Assembly (NCBI GenBank): GCA_964371055.1
Contig: CAYJLF010000020.1
Coordinates: 62,001 to 126,000, forward strand
From: CAYJLF01 sp964371055
GTDB taxonomy: Bacteria > Eisenbacteria > RBG-16-71-46 > CAIMUX01
Reading direction: 5' to 3'
Length of the DNA stretch: 64,000 nt
The notes under the pieces were generated by a model, which searched no databases, had not been told where the DNA came from, and worked only from the letters and a program-made list of their open reading frames with translations. A program made the position numbers and the translations under genes. Of the stretch, positions 25,547-34,570 are shown piece by piece (position 1 is the stretch's first letter; every line of letters begins with the position of its first letter).

Positions 25547-28084
25547 TCAGCTCTCCCGGGCCAGGTCGGAGGCCGGCACGTTGCTCGCCCGCAGAGCGGG
25601 CATCACGGAGGCCAGCGCGGCCGCGACCAGGATCGTCGCGGCCTGACCCAGCAGGAGAACGACCGGCCAATGCATGCGGATCGTCCACCCGAACCATGCC
25701 CGGTTGATGATGCCGGAGAGGATGAACGCCAACGCGATCCCGCCGCCAAAGCCCAGGATCAGGCCGAGGAGCCCCATGCCGACCCCCTCGCCGAGAAAGA
25801 TGCGGAAGATCTGTCCGCGGCGCGCTCCGAGCGACCGGTAGAGAGCCAGTTCCGGCGCCCGCTCGCGCGCCTGCACCAGGAGCGTCAGCGCGATGCCGCA
25901 GATGGCGATGAGGAGGCTCATCCCCTGCAGGATGCGCGTCACGGCAAAGGTCTGGTCGAAGAGGGCCAGGACCTCGGCGCGCAGCCGGGCCTGACTGCGG
26001 ATGAGGAGCGGGCGGTCGGCGAAACGGTCCCGGAGTTCGGCGGCCATCGCCTCGGGATCCCGTCCTTTCTCCAGGTACAGGGCCACGTTGTTGATCGGCC
26101 CGGGCCCGAAGGCGCGTTCCATGACGGCCAGATCGATGGCGGCTGATCCCCCCTCCGTGGTGTAGTCGTAGACGATCCCGGCCACCGGGAAACGCACCGG
26201 TCCGGCCGGCCCCTGCACGGCGAGAGTGTCCCCGACCCTGAGCCCGGTCCGGGTCGCCAGCGGCTCGCCGATCAGAGCCGCCCCCGTGCGAAACGCGAGG
26301 AGCGCCTCGCCGGGCACTCCCTCCGCGAAGAGAAAGCGCCACGGTGCCTCTTCGGCGACAAGATCGACGCCCGACAGGGTGATCCGGTGCTCGCCCGACC
26401 AGGCCAGGAATTGCCGTAACGATTCGCTCGACCGCACGCCGGGATGCGCCGCGAGGGCGGAGCGCAGAGACTCGTCCATCGTCGCCTCGGCGCGACCCCG
26501 CGTCCAGGAGGCGGTCGTGACATAGATGTCCGCCCGGAGCGTGTCGCCGATCCAGGTATCGACGGTGCGGCGGAAGCCGGCGACGAGCAGCGTCACCCCG
26601 AAGAGCATGCTGATCGCCACCGCCAGCGCGGCCACGGCGAAGGAGGTCCGGTGCAGCCGGGCCGAGAGTCCCCGGACGCTGAACCGCCAGCCGAACCCTC
26701 CCGGACGCACGCGTCCGCAGACCACGCGGATGACGAGCGGCGTCAGAAGCGGCAGGCCGACCAGGAGGGCCAGGCCCAGCACGAAGCCGCCGGGACGCCA
26801 GCCCTGTCCGAAAAGGACGAACCAGGCGAGCGCGAGCACCAACAGGAGGAGGCCACAGAGCGCGAGCCGACCCGCGAGGAACCGAGCCCGTTCATGCGGC
26901 AGAGTTGTGAGCAGGAGCGCACGCGCGTCGGGCCGGGTCGCCTCCAGGGCGGGACCGAGCGCGCCGCCGAGCGCGCCACCCAGGCCGACCGCGGCGGCCA
27001 GCGGGATCAGCCAGCCCGGCAGGACCAGGGTCGAGATCTCCTCCAGCAGGTAGAGGTTCGTCAGGGTGGCGCTGACGACGCCGACGTTTTCGCGCGCCAC
27101 CCAGAAGCCGAGCGGCAAGCCGAGGGCAGTGCCGATGGCTCCGAGCAGGGCCGCCTCGCCGAGGACCAGACCGATCACCTGGCGCCGGGTCGCGCCGAGC
27201 GCGCGGAGCAGTCCGAACTCCGCGCGACGCCGTTGCAGCGAGGCCTGGATCGTCGTGTAGACGAGGAAGAGCCCGACGAAGAGGCTGATCAGGCTGAGCG
27301 CAGTCAGGTTGAGGCGGAACGCGGCGAGCAGACCCGACGCCTGCCGCTCCCGCTGCTCGGGAGTCAGCACCTGGAAGAGCTCTCCGAGGCGCGCGCGAAG
27401 ACGGGCCGCCACGCTGTCGACCGGAACCCCCGCCACGACGCGGAGGTCGATCTGATGGATCTGCCCAGGCAGGCCGAAGAGCGCCTGCGCCTGGGAGACA
27501 TCCATCACGATCATCTTCGGATCGGCGAGCGGAGTCATTCGGCGGAAGTCGACCAACGCGCCGACGACCAGGTTTGCCCGACGGGAGCCGCTCGAGACCG
27601 CAAACGTGTCCCCCTCGGACCACCCCATCCGCCGCGCGAACTCCGGGGTCACCGCGACCCAGCCGGGCCGGCTCAACGCAGGCGCGATCCTTTCCTCCGG
27701 CCGTCCCTCCGCGGAGTGGGTTGTGACCGGAAAGCGAACCGGCGCGAAGAGGTCGACGCCGATCAGGTCGAGCCGTGTGTCCGGGCGATCGTCGAGCGCG
27801 ATCTCCGCCCGCCAGAGCGGCCACGCCGCCTCGACTCCCGGCGTGCCGAGCACCCGCGGATAGATGCGCTCATCGAAGGAGGGCAAGCGTCCCTGGATCG
27901 TCAGGTCGGCCTCGCCGCTCACCGCCTGCAGCGATCCGGAAAAGGCCGCGAGCGCGTTGGCGTTGATGACCTGGATCGCGATGACCGATCCGACCCCCAG
28001 GGCCACTCCCAGCGCGCTCAGCACAAACAGCGTTCGCCCCTGTCGCACGTGGACACGGATGGCGCGGAAGAGATATCGCCTCAA
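25547..28084 (-). CDS. FtsX/MacB-type ABC transporter permease (large, two FtsX domains)
   Basis: An 845-residue inner-membrane protein. A first helix (about 15-40) and a periplasmic domain (about 40-255) are followed by three helices (FtsX domain 1, about 260-390), a linker helix pair, a second periplasmic domain (about 500-700) and three final helices (FtsX domain 2, about 715-845). LLRALGATRRQVIGLVLGEA and LYRSLGARRGQIFRIFLGEG are the two matching cytoplasmic coupling motifs. This matches the DUF-type predicted exporters related to LolCDE and YbbP. It starts with TTG at 28084, preceded by GGAGGGGAG. The ATPase gene ends 46 bp upstream, so the pair forms one exporter for lipoprotein-like or lipid cargo. 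Confidence 0.92.
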   Translation of the reverse strand: MRRYLFRAIRVHVRQGRTLFVLSALGVALGVGSVIAIQVINANALAAFSGSLQAVSGEADLTIQGRLPSFDERIYPRVLGTPGVEAAWPLWRAEIALDDRPDTRLDLIGVDLFAPVRFPVTTHSAEGRPEERIAPALSRPGWVAVTPEFARRMGWSEGDTFAVSSGSRRANLVVGALVDFRRMTPLADPKMIVMDVSQAQALFGLPGQIHQIDLRVVAGVPVDSVAARLRARLGELFQVLTPEQRERQASGLLAAFRLNLTALSLISLFVGLFLVYTTIQASLQRRRAEFGLLRALGATRRQVIGLVLGEAALLGAIGTALGLPLGFWVARENVGVVSATLTNLYLLEEISTLVLPGWLIPLAAAVGLGGALGGALGPALEATRPDARALLLTTLPHERARFLAGRLALCGLLLLVLALAWFVLFGQGWRPGGFVLGLALLVGLPLLTPLVIRVVCGRVRPGGFGWRFSVRGLSARLHRTSFAVAALAVAISMLFGVTLLVAGFRRTVDTWIGDTLRADIYVTTASWTRGRAEATMDESLRSALAAHPGVRSSESLRQFLAWSGEHRITLSGVDLVAEEAPWRFLFAEGVPGEALLAFRTGAALIGEPLATRTGLRVGDTLAVQGPAGPVRFPVAGIVYDYTTEGGSAAIDLAVMERAFGPGPINNVALYLEKGRDPEAMAAELRDRFADRPLLIRSQARLRAEVLALFDQTFAVTRILQGMSLLIAICGIALTLLVQARERAPELALYRSLGARRGQIFRIFLGEGVGMGLLGLILGFGGGIALAFILSGIINRAWFGWTIRMHWPVVLLLGQAATILVAAALASVMPALRASNVPASDLARES

Positions 28085-28130
28085 CCCGCTCTCCCCTCCG
28101 GTCCGCCGGGCCGCCGACCGCTCGCGCGGT

Positions 28131-28868
28131 TCACGCCGGCTCCAGCATTCCGCCGTGCAGGCGACGGACTTCGTCCGCCATCGCGGCGATCTCGGGGCTG
28201 TGCGTGACCAGGATCAGCGTGCTCCCCTCCTCCCGCGCCAGGCCCACCAGGAGATCGATCACGACCGCGCTCGTGTCATCGTCGAGGTTGCCGGTCGGCT
28301 CGTCGGCCAGGAGGAGGCGCGGACGTCGCATCAGGGCCCGGCAGATCGCCACGCGCTGCATCTCGCCGCCGCTCAGCTTCTGGGCCGCGTCGTCTGCGCG
28401 GTCCGCCAACCCGACCCGTGACAGAAGCTCCCCGACCCGCGGCCGGTAGTCGCGCGGGCGGCCGCCGGCGATCAACTCCGGCAAGGCGACGTTGTCGGCG
28501 ACGCTCAGCCAGGGCAGAAGGTGGAAGAACTGGAAGACGAGACCGACCGTCTCGCGACGGTAGCGGGTCCGCTCGGCCTCACCCATCTGCCCGAGGGATC
28601 GTCCCCCGGCCAGGATCTCCCCCGAGGTCGGCCGCTCGATCCCCGCGGCCAGGTGGAGCAAGGTCGACTTCCCACTCCCACTGCGACCGATGATCGCCAG
28701 CTTCCGTCCTGCCGGGACCGTCAGATCGAGGTCGCGGAAGATCTCCCGCGCCTCGCCGTCGCCGGTCGGGAACGACTTCGAGACCCCTCGAAAGACGAGG
28801 GCGGGAGTGGGAGCCTGGTCGGACACCCTCGCATCATACGAGCGGGGCGGGGCGGCATCGACAATCAT
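28131..28868 (-). CDS. LolD/MacB-type ABC transporter ATPase
   Basis: A 245-residue ATPase with all ABC motifs: Walker A GRSGSGKST (about 58-66), Q-loop VFQFFHLLPWLSV, signature LSGGEMQR (about 160) and Walker B LLLADEPTGNLDDD (about 180). It is the energy module for the adjacent FtsX-type permease and works at the inner membrane. ATG 28868 has GGGGGGAG just upstream. A GTG at 28826 would remove 14 unconserved residues and is the alternative start. It is divergent from the porin-like gene. Confidence 0.93.
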   Translation of the reverse strand: MIVDAAPPRSYDARVSDQAPTPALVFRGVSKSFPTGDGEAREIFRDLDLTVPAGRKLAIIGRSGSGKSTLLHLAAGIERPTSGEILAGGRSLGQMGEAERTRYRRETVGLVFQFFHLLPWLSVADNVALPELIAGGRPRDYRPRVGELLSRVGLADRADDAAQKLSGGEMQRVAICRALMRRPRLLLADEPTGNLDDDTSAVVIDLLVGLAREEGSTLILVTHSPEIAAMADEVRRLHGGMLEPA

Positions 28869-28957
28869 TGACTCCCCCCGTCCGGCCCGAGGATACTCCC
28901 GCCGGCCGAATCAGCCGGGACCAGGGAGCCGGACCCGGCGCAAACATGGAGGTGTCG

Positions 28958-30145
28958 ATGCTCGTCGAGAGCCGTTGTCCGCGCATCCGGTGGACGATCT
29001 CATTTTCCGTGGCCGTGTTCCTGCTGGGACTGGCGGCCGTCGCCCACGGCCAGTGGGTCGTGAAATCCGACGATGGAAACGCGCAGATCAAACTGGGCCT
29101 TCTCCTGCAGGGACGAGCCGAGTCGGTCATTATGCCCGAGACCGGGGGTCGTGACGCCTACGCGACGGGCAATCTCTACATCCGCCGTGCGCGGATCCTG
29201 ATGGGCGGCAAGATCTCGAGCCGCGGCAGCTTCTTCCTGGAGACCGATGCGCCGGGGCTTGGAACCCGCGCCGACTCCGCGAACAAGAACTTCGATCCTT
29301 ACTTCATGCAGGACTTCATCACCACCTGGAACCTCACGCCAGATCACATGCTCGACGGAGGACTCCTCCTCACGCCGGGCACCTACCAGCATCTGCAGAG
29401 CGCGATCTCGCTGCTCGCGACGGACTACGGCCCGTTTTCCTTCCTGGAGGCCGGCCCCCTGCAGACGAAGGTCGGGCGCGACACGGGCGTGCAGGCCCGC
29501 GGCGTCCTGGCGAACAAGCTGATCGAATACCGCGTCGGCGCCTTCCAGGGAATCCGCGGGCGCGACATTCACAACCCCTTCCGCTACGCCGCCCGGGTCG
29601 CGATTTACCCCTTCCAGACCGCGAGCACGGGGTACTTCTACTCCGGAACCGGCTTTGGCAAGGCGCGCGCGCTCTCCATCGGCGCGGCCCTCGACGGACA
29701 GCGCGACTACCAGGCGATCCACGGCGACGTCTACTTCGAGCTCCCGCTCGCCTCCACCGACTGCGTCACGCTCCAGGCCGACGTGTCGCGCTATGACGGC
29801 GGAGACTTCCTCCCCGGGCTCGGCGAGCAGACGATCTGGATGGTCGAAGCCGGCTACACGACGCTGCAGAAGCGTCTCGGGGCCTATCTCCAGGTTTCGA
29901 ACCGGTCCTATAGCGACGAGACCGAGCCGCGCGACAACAAGCCGAATGCTCCCGGCCCGTCCTACATCTCGATGATCAGCGAGGGCGGGGTCATCTGGTG
30001 GCTGGATGGACACCGGCAGAACCTCAAGCTGGCCTGGACGCGCACCGGGTTCACCGCCAACAAGGCCCTCGAGGGGAACGCGCAGGATTCCGACCCCGAT
30101 CCGCAGGACCGGATCACGCTGCAGTACCAGTTCTCGTACTTCTAG
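28958..30145 (+). CDS. Porin-like outer-membrane beta-barrel protein
   Basis: A 395-residue exported protein. The signal peptide (about 10-33, IRWTISFSVAVFLLGLAAVAHG) is followed by strands alternating hydrophobic and polar residues (AQIKLGLLLQGRAE, YIRRARILMGGKISSRGSFFLETD, and others), ending in the aromatic C-terminus YQFSYF expected for an outer-membrane barrel. The pattern resembles phosphate-selective porins O/P. GGAGGTG lies 5 bases before ATG 28958; the longer frame is rejected. Two periplasmic thiol-type genes follow closely on the same strand. Confidence 0.85.
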   Translation: MLVESRCPRIRWTISFSVAVFLLGLAAVAHGQWVVKSDDGNAQIKLGLLLQGRAESVIMPETGGRDAYATGNLYIRRARILMGGKISSRGSFFLETDAPGLGTRADSANKNFDPYFMQDFITTWNLTPDHMLDGGLLLTPGTYQHLQSAISLLATDYGPFSFLEAGPLQTKVGRDTGVQARGVLANKLIEYRVGAFQGIRGRDIHNPFRYAARVAIYPFQTASTGYFYSGTGFGKARALSIGAALDGQRDYQAIHGDVYFELPLASTDCVTLQADVSRYDGGDFLPGLGEQTIWMVEAGYTTLQKRLGAYLQVSNRSYSDETEPRDNKPNAPGPSYISMISEGGVIWWLDGHRQNLKLAWTRTGFTANKALEGNAQDSDPDPQDRITLQYQFSYF

Positions 30146-30205
30146 TCGGTCCCGGGGGGAGCGGGCCGCGGAACCAGACCGGCGCGAAAAGGTAGAGCGT
30201 CGGTC

Positions 30206-31162
30206 ATGGAAGCCATCACCGAAGCGGGCCGCTCCCCTCGTGGAGTCCTGATCCTGTCGATCGCACTCGGCGCCACCCTCGTGGCTGCCGCCGCGGTCGC
30301 CCTCATTTCCTGCCAGCCGGCCGACCCCGGTCGCGAAACGCGATCGAACGAACGATCGACGGCCGAGACGGAACCCCTCGGCGGCGACTCCCTCCACGCG
30401 CGCGTGAGCTTGCTCGCGGAAGACCGCGCCTTGGTCCCCGGATCGAGGCAGTGGCTCGGTCTCCACTTCCGCCTCGACCCGGGCTGGCACATCTACTGGA
30501 ACGGGCGGAACGATACCGGGTACCCGCCCGCGCTTCGGCTCGATCTCCCCGCCGGCGTCCACGCCGGCGAACTTCTCTGGCCGGCGCCGGTCCGGCACGT
30601 GTCGGAGGGGGGGATCCTCGACCATGTCTACGAAGGGGATGTCGTTCTTCTGGTCCCTTTGACCGTCGACGCCGGGATCAAGTCAGAAGACCGGATCACG
30701 ATCCGGGGACGGGCCGAGTGGCTGGTCTGCCGGGGGGCTTGTGTCCCGGAGAGCACCCGCGTCTCGATCGTGCTGCCGTTGGCCGGAGCGGCGGACCCCG
30801 AAGGTGGGTCCCCGGGCGAGTCAGCGCGTCTCTTCGCCGAATCCCGCGCCCGACTGCCGCAGCCGCTGCGGATCAGCGACTCCCCCGCCGAGTTCCGGTG
30901 GACCGGGAACACGCTCGAGGTCCGCGCGGCCGGCGCCACGCGCGTGCTCTTCTTCCCCGCCGAGGAATGCTCCCCTTTGTCGCACCCCATCGAGGACGGT
31001 GAGGCGGAGGGAGAAGAGCTTCGGATCCGATTCGCGCCCCGGCCGGAAGAGATCTCCCGCGCCGCGGGGGTGCTGGAGATCCGCCGCGCGAACGGCGCGG
31101 CTTCCTTTCACGCGATCGACCAACGCCCCGGTGGATCCAACCACCAGGTGAATGAATCGTAG
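30206..31162 (+). CDS. Stand-alone DsbD N-terminal-domain protein
   Basis: A 318-residue exported protein. An N-terminal hydrophobic segment (about 15-34) ends in ALISC, which could be a lipobox. The rest resembles the periplasmic N-terminal domain of DsbD/ScsB: FRLDPGWHIYWNGRND, then TGYPPALRLDLPAG and WLVCRGACVPE, with a Cys-x3-Cys pair near residue 177. DsbD-alpha passes electrons to periplasmic partners. Here the transmembrane beta and the thioredoxin gamma domains are missing and not encoded nearby, which is unusual. It sits 60 bp after the porin-like gene and 48 bp before a redoxin, suggesting an operon. Confidence 0.82.
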   Translation: MEAITEAGRSPRGVLILSIALGATLVAAAAVALISCQPADPGRETRSNERSTAETEPLGGDSLHARVSLLAEDRALVPGSRQWLGLHFRLDPGWHIYWNGRNDTGYPPALRLDLPAGVHAGELLWPAPVRHVSEGGILDHVYEGDVVLLVPLTVDAGIKSEDRITIRGRAEWLVCRGACVPESTRVSIVLPLAGAADPEGGSPGESARLFAESRARLPQPLRISDSPAEFRWTGNTLEVRAAGATRVLFFPAEECSPLSHPIEDGEAEGEELRIRFAPRPEEISRAAGVLEIRRANGAASFHAIDQRPGGSNHQVNES

Positions 31163-31210
31163 CTCACCACGCTTCGATCCCCATCGAGCACGCCATAGAA
31201 GGAGGCTGAG

Positions 31211-31945
31211 ATGCAGAACCCGCTGATCGCGCCACGCACCCACCGGGGGACGGACCGCTCCCGATCCGAGGACGCGGCTCTGGCCACCGATCACCGCCGC
31301 ACCGGCGTTGTCGTGCGGGCCGGCGCCATCGCCGCCCTCGTCGCCCTGCTCTGGGCCGCGAACGGAATCGGCGAGACGGCTCGGGCGGAAGCGAGCTCCA
31401 CCGAGACGCCCGCGGCCCGCATGGCCACGGACTTCACGCTGCGCGATCTCGACGGGAAGGAGCACCGATTGAGCTCGTACCTGGAGCAGGGCAAGACGGT
31501 GGTCCTCGAGTGGTTCAACCCCGATTGTCCCTTCGTGAAGAAGCACCATCTGGCGAACAAGACGATGCATGACCTGGCCGGGACGTACCGCGACCGCAAC
31601 GTCGTCTGGCTGGCGATCAACTCCGGGGCGCCCGGACTGCAGGGCCACGGTCTGGAGCGCAATCGGACCGCCCGGAAGGAATACAAGATCGACTACCCGC
31701 TCCTCCTGGACGAATCCGGACAGGTCGGTCGCGCCTACGGGGCCAAGACCACTCCGCACATGTATGTCATCGCCCCGGATCGACGCGTGCTCTATGCGGG
31801 GGCGATCGACAGCGAGAAGAATCCCGCGAAGTTGGGGGAAACGAACTACGTGCGGGCGGCGCTGGAGGCTGTGCTGTCCGGCCAGCCGGTCGTGCCGGCC
31901 GACACCGCACCCTACGGCTGCAGCGTCAAGTACGCCGCGCCGTAG
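31211..31945 (+). CDS. Exported peroxiredoxin/thioredoxin-fold protein
   Basis: A 244-residue thioredoxin-fold protein (redoxin/AhpC-TSA group). An unusually long N-terminal part of about 60 residues has a hydrophobic stretch at 36-52, so it is probably exported. The core has DFTLRDLDGKEHRLSSYL (about 74-91), the active-site region WFNPDCPFVKKHH with one Cys (about 107), and the cis-Pro loop AKTTPHMYVIAPDRRVLYAG (about 178). The second Cys of a CxxC is absent, as in 1-Cys peroxiredoxins. GGAGG precedes ATG 31211. It follows the DsbD-like gene in the same probable operon. Confidence 0.85.
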   Translation: MQNPLIAPRTHRGTDRSRSEDAALATDHRRTGVVVRAGAIAALVALLWAANGIGETARAEASSTETPAARMATDFTLRDLDGKEHRLSSYLEQGKTVVLEWFNPDCPFVKKHHLANKTMHDLAGTYRDRNVVWLAINSGAPGLQGHGLERNRTARKEYKIDYPLLLDESGQVGRAYGAKTTPHMYVIAPDRRVLYAGAIDSEKNPAKLGETNYVRAALEAVLSGQPVVPADTAPYGCSVKYAAP

Positions 31946-32349
31946 AGGTTGCAGACACGCCCGGACCGAGAGGCGCTCGGACCGGAAGAATCTGCAATCA
32001 GGGCGCGGGCCGATACATCTATCGCTATGTGGTGAGAGCCCCGGGTTCACCGGGAAGTGCACCAGGATCCGTCCATCGGATCCGGGGCTCCCTCAAGTCT
32101 CGAGAGCTGGGACCGCCGGGTTGCGCCAAGGCGACAGGGAAAGCGGCTTCACCGCCTGCCTTCCAAATCGTCGAAGCCCCCGAGATCCCCGGCTCCTCGA
32201 TCTTCGCAAGCAGGGCAGGCGGCGGGTTACGGACTTTGCGCCCTCCACCATTCCGGCTCGCCGCCCTGCCCTCTTCTTCTCCTGCATCCTCCGGCTGTCT
32301 TTCCGTTGTGCCGATCGTGCGCTACCCTTGCCGATCATCCGGAGGCGCC
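31946..32349. other. 404-bp intergenic region before ispG
   Basis: No frame in this stretch gives family-like protein, on either strand. It contains a small GGATCC inverted pair near 32070-32086 and the stronger inverted repeat listed separately. The ispG promoter should be here, but I could not define one. Confidence 0.5.
32211..32273. repeat. Inverted repeat upstream of ispG
   Basis: AGGGCAGGCGGCG at 32212-32224 pairs with CGCCGCCCTGCCCT at 32259-32272 with one bulge. It is followed by CTTCTTCTCC on the plus strand. It could be a terminator or leader hairpin; its distance of about 75 bases to the ispG start fits a leader structure. The loop of 34 bases makes a classic terminator less likely. 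Confidence 0.4.
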
Positions 32350-34494
32350 ATGAACCCTGATCCAACTCCATCTCCAATTGAACCCCGTCCAGCCTGTCGC
32401 CGCCGCAAGACGCGCGGGGTGCGGATCGGATCGCTTGCGATCGGCAGCGATCACCCGGTTCTGATGCAATCGATGACCGTCAGCGACACGCTCGACACCG
32501 ACGCGGTCGTGGCGGAGATCCGCGGACTCGTCGAGGCGGGATGCCCGCTCGTCCGCCTGACCGCACCCTCGATCCGCGAGGCGGAACATCTTCGAACGAT
32601 CCGGCAACGCCTGCGGGCCGAGGGGATCGTCGTGCCGATGGTCGCCGACATTCACTACACCCCTAACGCCGCGCTGGCGGCGGCCGGGATCGTGGAAAAG
32701 GTGCGGATCAATCCGGGCAACTACGCCGACAAGAAGAGCTTCGCGGCACGCGAGTACGACGACGCCACCTACGCGGCCGAACTCGGCCGGGTCGCGGAGC
32801 GATTCCGTCCGCTGGTGACCGAGCTGAAGCGACACGGGTGCGCGCTCCGCATCGGAGTCAACCACGGCTCGCTCTCGGACCGGATCATGAACCGCTTCGG
32901 CGACACGCCGGAGGGGATGGTCGAGTCGGCGCTCGAGTTCCTCCGCCTCTGCGAAGAGATGGAGTACCACGACGTCGTCCTGTCGATGAAGTCCTCCGTG
33001 GCGGGCGTGATGATCGCCGCTTACCGTCTGCTGGTGCTGCAGATGCGGGAGGAAGGCCTCGATCATCCGCTCCATCTCGGCGTCACCGAAGCCGGAGACG
33101 GGCTCGAAGGACGAATCAAGAGCGCGATCGGCATCGGTTCGCTCCTGGTCGACGGGATCGGCGACACCATCCGCGTCTCCCTGACCGAGGACTCCCGGCA
33201 CGAAATCGCGGCCGCGCGGGCGATCCTCGCGGCGGTGGAGACAGAGACAGGATCGCCGGCCGGCCCCTGGACGAAAGGAGGACCGGAGCTCGCGCCCCCT
33301 CCGCCTTTCTCCACCGGCGGGCGTCGAACGAGCCAACCCTGGGTGCTGGGCCGGCTCGCGATCGGCGGATCGTTCCCCGTTCGCGTGGAAGAACGTCTCG
33401 TGCTCCGGGTCGGCAGGCCGGGTCCCACGGAGGACCGCCGCGCGCCCGTCACCACGCCGTTTCGCCCGGACGCCGCGACGACCCCATCTCGCGAACCGGC
33501 GGAGTTCATCTCGCTGCGTCCGGCTTTCGACCCGGAGGCGCGTCCGTCCGCTCTCATCGAAGCGCTCGACCGCTTCCGCACGGCCCGCGCGGGAACAGAG
33601 CCTGACGCGATGCCGCCTTTGCTTCTCGAATGGGGCTTTCTGCGCCCGGGCGACATCCATCTGCTCGAAGCGGTGCTCCCCCTCATCGACGGGTTGAGCC
33701 TGAGTCTGGAGGATGCCGTCGACTTCGAGGACTCCGACCGGTTCCGGCTGCTGGCCCGCCTGCTGGTGCGCGCGCGCAAGCCGGTGCGGTGGCGGATCGC
33801 CGCACAGATCGGGGAACCGGGGGCGACGGCCACGCGGCTGTCGGCTCTCTGTCACCGCGAGGGACTCAACACGATCGGCTTTCTCTGCGAGCCGGGACCA
33901 CGATGGATCGCGCGGACGAGGCATCTGGAGGAAGCGCTCGCCTCGACGCCCGATCTGCACTTCCTCGAGGTCCCACCGCGCGGCCCCGCGCCCGCCCTCC
34001 TCGCCGGCAGCGTGCTGCTGGACGGCATCGGCGACGCGCTCTGCCTGAACCCGGAACTCCCCACCGACCCCTGGCCGCCCGGCGGCCGGATCTGGGTCGA
34101 GGATCCGGTAGCCGGCGCCTGGGCGATCCTGCAGGGATGCCGCCTCCGCTTGACGCGGGCCGAGTTCATCGCCTGCCCCTCGTGCGGTCGCACCCAGTTC
34201 GATCTGCAGGCAGTCACGGCGGTCATCCGTTCTCGGACCGAGCATCTGAAGGGAGTCAAGATCGCGATCATGGGGTGTGTCGTGAACGGGCCCGGCGAGA
34301 TGGCCGACGCCGACTTCGGCTATGTCGGCAGCGGTCCGGGGCGCGTCGACCTCTACGTCGGCCGCGATCGGGTGCAGGCGGGGCTGCGGGAAGGGGAGGC
34401 GCCCGACCGCCTGGTCGAGCTGATCCGGTCGCGCGGGTGTTGGGTCGATCCGCCGGGGGCACGGGGGGTAGGCAGGGAACCGACCCCGGCGTAG
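32350..34494 (+). CDS. ispG: 4-hydroxy-3-methylbut-2-enyl diphosphate synthase IspG, long form
   Basis: A 714-residue IspG (GcpE), the penultimate enzyme of the MEP isoprenoid pathway, with a [4Fe-4S] cluster. The TIM barrel (about 20-290) has LMQSMTVSDTLDTDAVV, then MVADIHYTPNAALAAA and RINPGNYADK. The C-terminal domain has the cluster ligands in FIACPSCGRTQFDLQ and MGCVVNGPGEMADADFGY. Between them lies an insert of roughly 300 residues, the extra domain of plant, Chlamydia, Bacteroidetes and planctomycete enzymes; bacterial short forms are near 370. ATG 32350 has GGAGG upstream. It depends on the SUF pathway for its cluster. The long form supports an FCB/PVC-type host. Confidence 0.95.
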   Translation: MNPDPTPSPIEPRPACRRRKTRGVRIGSLAIGSDHPVLMQSMTVSDTLDTDAVVAEIRGLVEAGCPLVRLTAPSIREAEHLRTIRQRLRAEGIVVPMVADIHYTPNAALAAAGIVEKVRINPGNYADKKSFAAREYDDATYAAELGRVAERFRPLVTELKRHGCALRIGVNHGSLSDRIMNRFGDTPEGMVESALEFLRLCEEMEYHDVVLSMKSSVAGVMIAAYRLLVLQMREEGLDHPLHLGVTEAGDGLEGRIKSAIGIGSLLVDGIGDTIRVSLTEDSRHEIAAARAILAAVETETGSPAGPWTKGGPELAPPPPFSTGGRRTSQPWVLGRLAIGGSFPVRVEERLVLRVGRPGPTEDRRAPVTTPFRPDAATTPSREPAEFISLRPAFDPEARPSALIEALDRFRTARAGTEPDAMPPLLLEWGFLRPGDIHLLEAVLPLIDGLSLSLEDAVDFEDSDRFRLLARLLVRARKPVRWRIAAQIGEPGATATRLSALCHREGLNTIGFLCEPGPRWIARTRHLEEALASTPDLHFLEVPPRGPAPALLAGSVLLDGIGDALCLNPELPTDPWPPGGRIWVEDPVAGAWAILQGCRLRLTRAEFIACPSCGRTQFDLQAVTAVIRSRTEHLKGVKIAIMGCVVNGPGEMADADFGYVGSGPGRVDLYVGRDRVQAGLREGEAPDRLVELIRSRGCWVDPPGARGVGREPTPA

Positions 34495-34570
34495 AATCCC
34501 GGCTTTCCGGACCTGCGCGGAGCGACACGCGGTGGCCGGCCCCGTTCGGACAGGCACCTTGGGGGAATCG

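Noticed and set aside
26444..28207. Long plus-strand frame (587 residues) opposite the FtsX-type permease
   Set aside because: Antisense shadow of an intact two-FtsX-domain permease with clear coupling motifs; composition is Arg/Glu/Gln rich with no family signal.
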